DNA of 64,000 nucleotides from Tillandsia leiboldiana (Eukaryota; Streptophyta; Magnoliopsida; Poales; Bromeliaceae). Positions 57,709-64,000 of the stretch are shown in pieces. The notes beneath the pieces are model-generated. The model had not been told where the DNA came from. It saw nothing but the letters and a program-made list of their open reading frames with translations, and made no database searches. The position numbers were made by a program, and so were the translations under genes. Where the stretch lies: the NCBI GenBank assembly GCA_029204045.2, contig CM055062.1, positions 10,448,814-10,512,813 on the forward strand. The letters run 5' to 3'. Every line of letters begins with the position of its first letter. Position 1 is the first letter of the stretch.

Positions 57709-57879
57709 GAAAATGCTATGTGTACACCCCTTTCGGGGTGTACATCATACACCCCACCCATCTAAGGGTGGGGGTGTGATGATGGGTCACTTGATGTGAC
57801 CCGTAAAAAATATTGCCACCATTAAAATGGTGGAGGTGTATGATGTACACCCCTTCGGGGTGTACATGTAGCATTGCTC
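57709..57879 (-). mobile_element. MITE family 1, copy 3
   Basis: Inverse orientation to the copies at 8148 and 8792. Ends GGAAAATGCTATGTGTACA and TGTACATGTAGCATTGCTC. A perfect 9-bp direct duplication TTTATTTAA flanks it, which suggests a Mutator-like superfamily. It lies about 320 bp upstream of the CBS start codon. Confidence 0.85.
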
Positions 57880-58516
57880 TTTATTTAAATATGTTATTAG
57901 TGTAATTGAATTTGTTAGTATTAACATTCATGCACATATACACGGATGCGACGTTTACCTATCACAAATCTTACTCGTGATGCTGACAGATCCACGTGTC
58001 AACATCTCCAGCGCCTTTGCGTTTTCCAAAGCGTTACTCTCGCAACAACCTCCGAAAAGAAGGACGGAGCTATTGAAGCAGATGGCACGTGGGCCCCGCA
58101 CCAATGGGCCCGCAAGAGTGTAGTTTGATTTTTTTAAAAAAAAAATAATTTTATATATTTTTATAATTATAAAAATAATTTTCTGAATTTTTATTATAAT
58201 AATTTATTATTTTTAAATACGGTAAATTATTCACCGTATTTAAAAATTTTAAAAAATATTAGATATATAAATAACCTGTGTAGTTTGCTCTTTTCGATAC
58301 TTGAATACGTGTGCGGTTGGTATTGGTCGAGTATTTAAAAGTTTTCAGAAAAAAAAAATTTGAATTGAGTTGTGTCTGAAAGGTACTCGTCAAATATTTT
58401 ATAAAAAAAAAAAAAAAAATGATGAAGTATTGTAAATCTCGGCACAAATTTTGTGCCGATGTGGATGGTTGCCACATGGCGAAGCCGCTTCCATCAATCT
58501 GTCTAATTTTACCGAA
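57880..58516. other. Intergenic, possible distal CBS promoter
   Basis: Contains two CACGTG G-box cores (near 57991 and 58086) in a locally GC-richer patch, then AT-rich DNA with A-runs. Whether the G-boxes act on the CBS gene is inference. Confidence 0.35.
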
Positions 58517-59724
58517 CTAGTTCAATACCCCGCGCTTCGCTGCGGGAATTACAATGTAATTAAGTATTAAACAGTAAACTAATTAAGTATTAGACATTCA
58601 ACATCATATATTACATAAAACACAGAAATATTATATTATAAAAGTAAACTACAGGTATTAGACATAATGTATTACATAGAGAACAGAAATTTAGACATAA
58701 TGTATTACATAGAGAACAGAAATATAACGACAATTATTCAATAAGTAGGTAACTATATGGAGGACAACTGGTAGTTCTTTATTTGTTCTGCTCATTAGAT
58801 GGATTTGCTTCATTAAGCCTACAATAATAATAAATAAATAAATTATACTTATATTCTATAATAGACAAATAAATAAATTATACTCATATTCTATAATAGA
58901 TTAGATATCTTACGTAAATCGAAGTTTCTTAGAATGCTGTATGTCAGATAAGTTATGAGCGCATAGATTAGATATATTTTTTCTAAATTAGTATATTACT
59001 TTTTCCTAGATGTTGAACATTTTTTTTGATGTGATGTGATATTATTTTTTAGAAATTTTGGACAACTTTCTAAAAAGTCTCGAAAATTTGCTATCATGAT
59101 TGCTTGATATAATATTTCTACTATTATAGCTACTTATATGACTTAGTAATGTGATGTGATATGTGATGTGATATTGGCTTTTCCCTAGATTTTGCACAAT
59201 TTTTGAAAAATTCTTAGTAATTTGATGTGATATTTAGTAATTTCCCACTATTTAGCACAACTTTTGAAAAATCCTTAGTGATTTGATGTGATATTTAGTA
59301 ATTTTTTACTATTCTCCAGAGATTGTGTCAGATTTACCCAGATTCCTTATGATGACAGATTTTGGATTCTTTTTTTATTTCTAAAATTATTATAGATATA
59401 TATAATATAGAATTCTTCCTTTCTTTTTGTTGATGTGATGTGATATTACATTTTTGTAGATGTTAAACACTTTTTTTGATGTGATATTATTTTTTAGAGG
59501 TTTTGGACAACTTCCCAAAAATTCTAGAAAATTTGCTATCATGATTGCTTGATATAATATTTCTACTATTATAACTACTTATATAACTTAGTGATTTAAT
59601 TTGATATGTGATTTGATATTGGCCTTCTATCTCTAAAATCATTCTAGAGTATATAGGATTAATATAAATATATATAATAGATTTTGTACGATTATGGCAT
59701 ATATTTTGAGATATCGTTAATTTT

Positions 59725-59726
59725 TC

Positions 59727-59767
<41 letters not shown>
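59725..59767. repeat. (TA)n microsatellite
   Basis: Pure TA run inside the Helitron-like repeat region. Confidence 0.85.
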
Positions 59768-59770
<3 letters not shown>

Positions 59771-62274
59771 ATTTTATAAGATTAAATGAATATATTAAAA
59801 TGGCATATATTTTGAGATATCGTTAATTTTTCAAATTGTATATATATATTATATATAAAATTTTATAAGATTAAATGAACATATTAAAATTTAGAAATAA
59901 AAATATTATATATAAGATTTAATAAGATTCATAGTTAGATATCTAGTTTGATTTGATTTGATTTGATTGATGTGATATTTTCTAAAATGATGATTTCCAA
60001 ATATTTTGAACATATTATCGGATTATGACAGATTTGTTATCATAATTACTTTTTTTTTTTTTTTTTCTGTTCTTAAGAATTCTATAACTAATGGTTCTCT
60101 CAGTATAGTATGTTACTCTCTTTTTCTATCTCTAAAATCCAAATTGTATATATATTATATATTATATATATATAAGATTTTGCGAGATTAAATTAATATA
60201 TGAAAATTTCAGTTAAGATTTAGAAATAAAAATATTACATATAAAATTTTGTAAAATTAATACTTAAATGCTTGATTTGATTTGATTGACGTGATATTTT
60301 CGAAAATGATGAATTTTCAAAGATGTTGAAAAGATTGTGTTTGTTAAGATTTAGGAATGAAAATATTATTATATATCAATTAAGATTTTAAGAATAAAAA
60401 TATTATATATAAGATAAAAGTATTGAAAAAAATTTGTTAGTTAAAGATTTAGAAGTAAAAATATTATATATATATCGGTTAAGAATTAAAAATAAAATTA
60501 TTATTATATTAAATACTATTATATATCAGTTAACATTTTAGGAATAAAAATATTATATATAAGATAAAGATGTTGAGAAGATTTTGTTAGTTAAGATTTA
60601 GGAATAAAAATATTATTATATATCGGTTAAGATTTAGAAATTAAATTATTATTATATTATTAGATATAAGATTTTATAAGATTAATAATTAAATATCTAA
60701 TTTGATTTTATTAGATTGATGTGCTATTTGTGAAATATTTCGGGACTCAACAATTTCGGAACATCACATCAATCAAATCAAATCAGATATGAAAATATTA
60801 CTCTTATAACATCTGCTATATAATATCTTTATTTCTAAATTGTATTTATGAAAATCTTGGAAATAGAAAAAGAGAGTAGCTGTGATAGCAAATCTTTACA
60901 AAATCTAGAAAATCTTAGGGTAAGAAAAAGAGAGTATTTATGATAGCAAATTTTTAAATCTGCATTTATGAAAATTTTAAAAATAGGAAAAAGAGAGTAG
61001 CTATGATAGCAAATTTTGACAAAATCTAAAAAATCTTAGGGTAAGAAAAAAATAGTATTTATGATAGTAAATCTACGATAATCTGACAGAATCTCTAGAG
61101 ATTCATCATTTTCGAAAATATCACATCAATAAAATCAAATCAGCTAATACTACTCTTACAAAATCTGGATTCATCATTTTCGGGAATATCACATCAATCA
61201 AATCAAATCAGCTAATACTACTCTTACAAAATCTTTTATATAATATATTTATTCCTAAATCTAAAGTGATATATAAGAATATTTTTATTTCTAAATCTTA
61301 AGGGACAAAATCTTTACAATAATTGGACAAAATCTTTACAATAATTTTTGAGTATTCATGATATTTAACTATAAATCAGATAAATCTAGGAAACAGAAAA
61401 AGAGAGTAACTATGATAGGAAGCCTATTGTAATCTGTCAAAATTCAGCAATCTTAGGGACAGAAAAAGATAGCGGTTTTGATAAAAAAATCTGCAGAAAT
61501 ATGATAAAACTGACGGAATCTGTGCAAAATATTTTCGGACTCAACTTTTTTGGAAGATCCCATAAATCACATCAAATCAAATATTTAAATATTACTCTTA
61601 CAAAACCTGATATATAATATATTTATTTCTAAATCTGTATTTATAAAAATCTTAGAAAATCTAAAAAATTTTAGGATAAGAAAAAGAGAATATTTATGAT
61701 ATCAAATCTATCATAATTTGACAAAATGTTTATTTCTTAATTGCATTTATTGAAATCTTGAAAATAAGAAAAGAGAGTAGCTATGATAGCAAATCTTAAC
61801 AAAATCTAAATCTCCATACTAAATTTAAAATTACCGTATCAGATAAAATTAAAAAAATCAATAAATCTTTCTATATCACATCAAATATATATCAATTATA
61901 ATGAAAATTTTTATTGTTAAATCTCAACTTAATTTTTTTCATATATTAATTTTAAATTTAAATTTTAAAATATTGGTATTTTAACTTTAAAATTTGAGGA
62001 AATGTAATTTAGTGTATAAAAATCCTTAAAATCTTAAAATTTGTAAAAAAAATTTCTTAAAATCTTAAGTAGAACAAAAGAGAATAGCACTTTGAAAATT
62101 AACTATATCTGAAAATATCACATGAAATCATTTAGGGAGAAAGAGAGTAGCTATGATAGCAAATCTGTCATAATTGTACAACATATGTTCAAAATTTTGA
62201 AAAATTAACCATATCTGAAAATATTATATCATATCAAAAAAATTAATCATATCTGAAAGTATTTGTATAAAAAT

Positions 62275-62382
<108 letters not shown>

Positions 62383-62450
62383 ATAACTAATATTCTCTCT
62401 ATTTTTTACTAAATATATATCACCCAATATAATTAACCTATTTATCATCA

Positions 62451-63000
62451 TTCTTATATATTTTTTCCAAAATTATCAAAAATTGATTATAAATACGCTT
62501 AAATAAACATAGAATGAAATGTTAAAAAAAGTTATTTTATTTTTGAAAATAAAATATCATTAAATTGTAGTAGATTCATTAATTAGTACAAACTAAATCA
62601 AATAAATTATATAAAATTAAGGAGTAAAAAGTCAAAATTGCAAAATTTAAATTCCAGAATAATTCAAATAATTTTCTTACATTTTCATCCAAAATAAATA
62701 AATAAATTATCTCTTTTTTGGTGATGAAGTCATCATCCTGGACTTCAGTGGCAACGTAGAAAAGTCAAAATATTATTAAATTTTAATTTATACGTGCCAA
62801 ATCAATAAATTATAATAGTAAGTAGTTAGATCCAAATGTGTAAAGTTTATGTATTTATTTCCAAATGTGTTTAAATAATGTTCATACATTTTACCTATAA
62901 AAAAAATTAGTTAAATTACACCGTTGGTCCCGATTCTCACTTTATTTTTGTTCAGTTTGTGACACAATATTTGTAGATTACTGTAATCAAATTTTACAAT
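62451..63000. other. AT-rich intergenic DNA
   Basis: No exon or element recognised. Confidence 0.5.
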
Positions 63001-63288
63001 TCACCTTAATTGACTGAACAATAAAGTATTACTGATACGATAATAATATAATATTTTAATTAGTATTATTATATTTGATACTGTCGACTCATTTATAAAT
63101 ACCGATAATTTCATTAAATATATAGCATTGTAGTCAGACTCATTTACTGATTCAGGGATTATGTAACTTCCGCCGGAGTTTCTCAGAAGAACCAAGCAGT
63201 ATGAGGTGATGAGGAAGATGGATAGAGATACAACACAGAAAAGGATCTTTCTTGTCACTGTTGAAGGTTGCATTGTTTTGTCCAACAT
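63001..63288 (-). CDS. Doubtful small ORF with one membrane segment
   Basis: ATG at 63288. A basic N-terminus (MLDKTMQPSTVTRKILFC) is followed by about 20 hydrophobic residues (VVSLSIFLITSYCLVLL) and a polar stretch (GGSYIIPESVNESDYNA). It could be the signal-anchor exon of a larger minus-strand gene or a chance frame. The last third becomes low-complexity Ile/Leu. I do not recognise a family. Confidence 0.25.
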   Translation of the reverse strand: MLDKTMQPSTVTRKILFCVVSLSIFLITSYCLVLLRNSGGSYIIPESVNESDYNAIYLMKLSVFINESTVSNIIILIKILYYYRISNTLLFSQLR

Positions 63289-63466
63289 TTGAGTGAATCA
63301 GTTTCACAACAAAAATTGTGATCAATTCCACCAGATGTAGCATTACTGAGCATGACATTTGGTATTAATAAATAAATAAAATAATGAGTTTAAAACAAAA
63401 TTTTTTAAATATATATATATATATTTTTTTAAATTCACCCCGTCTCATTCTTTTTATTCCTACATT

Positions 63467-63482
63467 CCCCCCCCCCCCCCCC
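63467..63482 (+). repeat. Poly-C tract
   Basis: Sixteen Cs, 20 bp ahead of the splice acceptor of the first recognised PX-gene exon. Confidence 0.85.
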
Positions 63483-63501
63483 TGCCTTCCCTCGCTTCCA
63501 G

Positions 63502-63852
63502 TATTGATGATTATCTTGTGCACCAGAGATGTATCCTTCTTGACAAATACCTTCAAGTATGGTTTGACAGTCTCTAGCCTGCATTATGTTTTGTAATAAT
63601 TTGCTGAGTTGATGCTAGTCTAATTCATTTGGTCAGGAACTTCTGTCTATAGCAAATATTGCAGAGCAGCATGAAGTTTGGGACTTTTTAAGTGCTTCTT
63701 CAAAGGTATGAATTTTGGTTATTCATATCAAAAAGGGATAGTTTCATCTTTAGACTCTGTCCAATTGGAAATTTATTATTGTTTTCCTTCTGTTATCTGT
63801 TTAACAGATTATTCTTTTGGAAAATCAACCTCAGTGATGAAGACATTGGCAG
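63502..63852 (+). CDS. PX / sorting nexin C-terminal-type protein, three internal exons (partial)
   Basis: Exons 63502-63556 (IDDYLVHQRCILLDKYLQ), 63637-63705 (ELLSIANIAEQHEVWDFLSA then SSK) and 63808-63852 (YSFGKSTSVMKTLA), each with AG acceptor and GT donor. The string LLSIANIAEQHEVWDFLS followed by FGKS-SVMKTLA is a block I recognise from plant phox-associated/PX/nexin-C proteins, where it lies at the end of the PX domain. These are membrane-trafficking proteins binding phosphoinositides. Earlier exons should be upstream but I did not find them; later ones lie beyond the window. Exon 2 ends in phase 0 while exon 3 needs a leading base to read the conserved frame, so the junction is out of phase by one. 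This suggests a 1-nt deletion, a sequence error or a pseudogene. Confidence 0.65.
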
Positions 63853-64000
63853 GTACGCAATTTTTTTCTTTTAATTTGCAATCTCACATGTATGTATGTA
63901 GGGTGTATCAAATGAGCTTGTTGACTTGCGAGTTGATCAAGCTTGTTTTGAGTTTGATCTTTAATAAAATTAGCTGAGTTCAAGAGTCTGATGTCTTGTT

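Overview
The window is nuclear DNA of a flowering plant, most likely a monocot. The receptor-kinase exons are very GC-rich at third codon positions, plant telomere-type repeats (CCCTAAA) are present, and most of the sequence is LTR retrotransposons and MITEs. I cannot name the species. Nothing here resembles a bacterial operon, CRISPR array, tRNA or rRNA gene.

Host genes. (1) 5061-10474 (+) is a complete two-exon LRR receptor kinase of subfamily XI, closest in my memory to the RGI/RCH root-growth-peptide receptors. (2) 57393-35369 (-) is a five-exon gene for a plastid-targeted-looking protein with two CBS domains. Its second intron is about 19.6 kb and holds a 16.3-kb nested retrotransposon. 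(3) 63502-63852 (+) carries three exons of a PX/sorting-nexin-C-type protein that runs off the window; one exon junction is out of phase. (4) Weaker exon-like pieces lie at 33404-33535 (-), 23284-23392 (+) and 63001-63288 (-).

Mobile elements. Copia A (11698-22216, -) is degenerate. A 1.08-kb palindromic element sits in one LTR and a 4.08-kb solo LTR (13826-17903, TSD CCTAT) sits in its body. Copia C (27849 to about 33340, +) is a 5'-truncated relative of Copia B. Its LTR is split by a 2.5-kb solo LTR (30706-33214, TSD CTTCA). Copia B (37110-53372, -, TSD ATGCA) has both LTRs and an almost readable polyprotein. Its leader was invaded by a Tekay/Del-type gypsy chromovirus (42585-52379, TSD GTTGT). 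That gypsy element has iMet-type PBS, chromodomain and 2.4-2.6-kb LTRs with a very GC-rich block, but lacks the gag zinc knuckle and protease. A Helitron-like element ends at 58517. Several small TIR/foldback elements are dispersed, including three copies of one ~170-bp MITE family and two copies of a TIR element with 8-bp TSDs. One of the latter has an internal ~230-bp telomere-repeat array.

Layout. 1-5.0 kb: AT-rich intergenic DNA with two TIR elements. 5.0-10.5 kb: receptor kinase. 10.5-33.3 kb: nested retroelements. 33.3-35.3 kb: exon-like piece and intergenic DNA. 35.4-57.4 kb: CBS gene with its retroelement-filled intron. 57.4-63.0 kb: CBS upstream region, MITE and Helitron-like repeats. 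63.0-64.0 kb: start of the PX gene region. I found no convincing undescribed functional system. The notable signals are transposon nesting, palindromes and the telomere-repeat capture.
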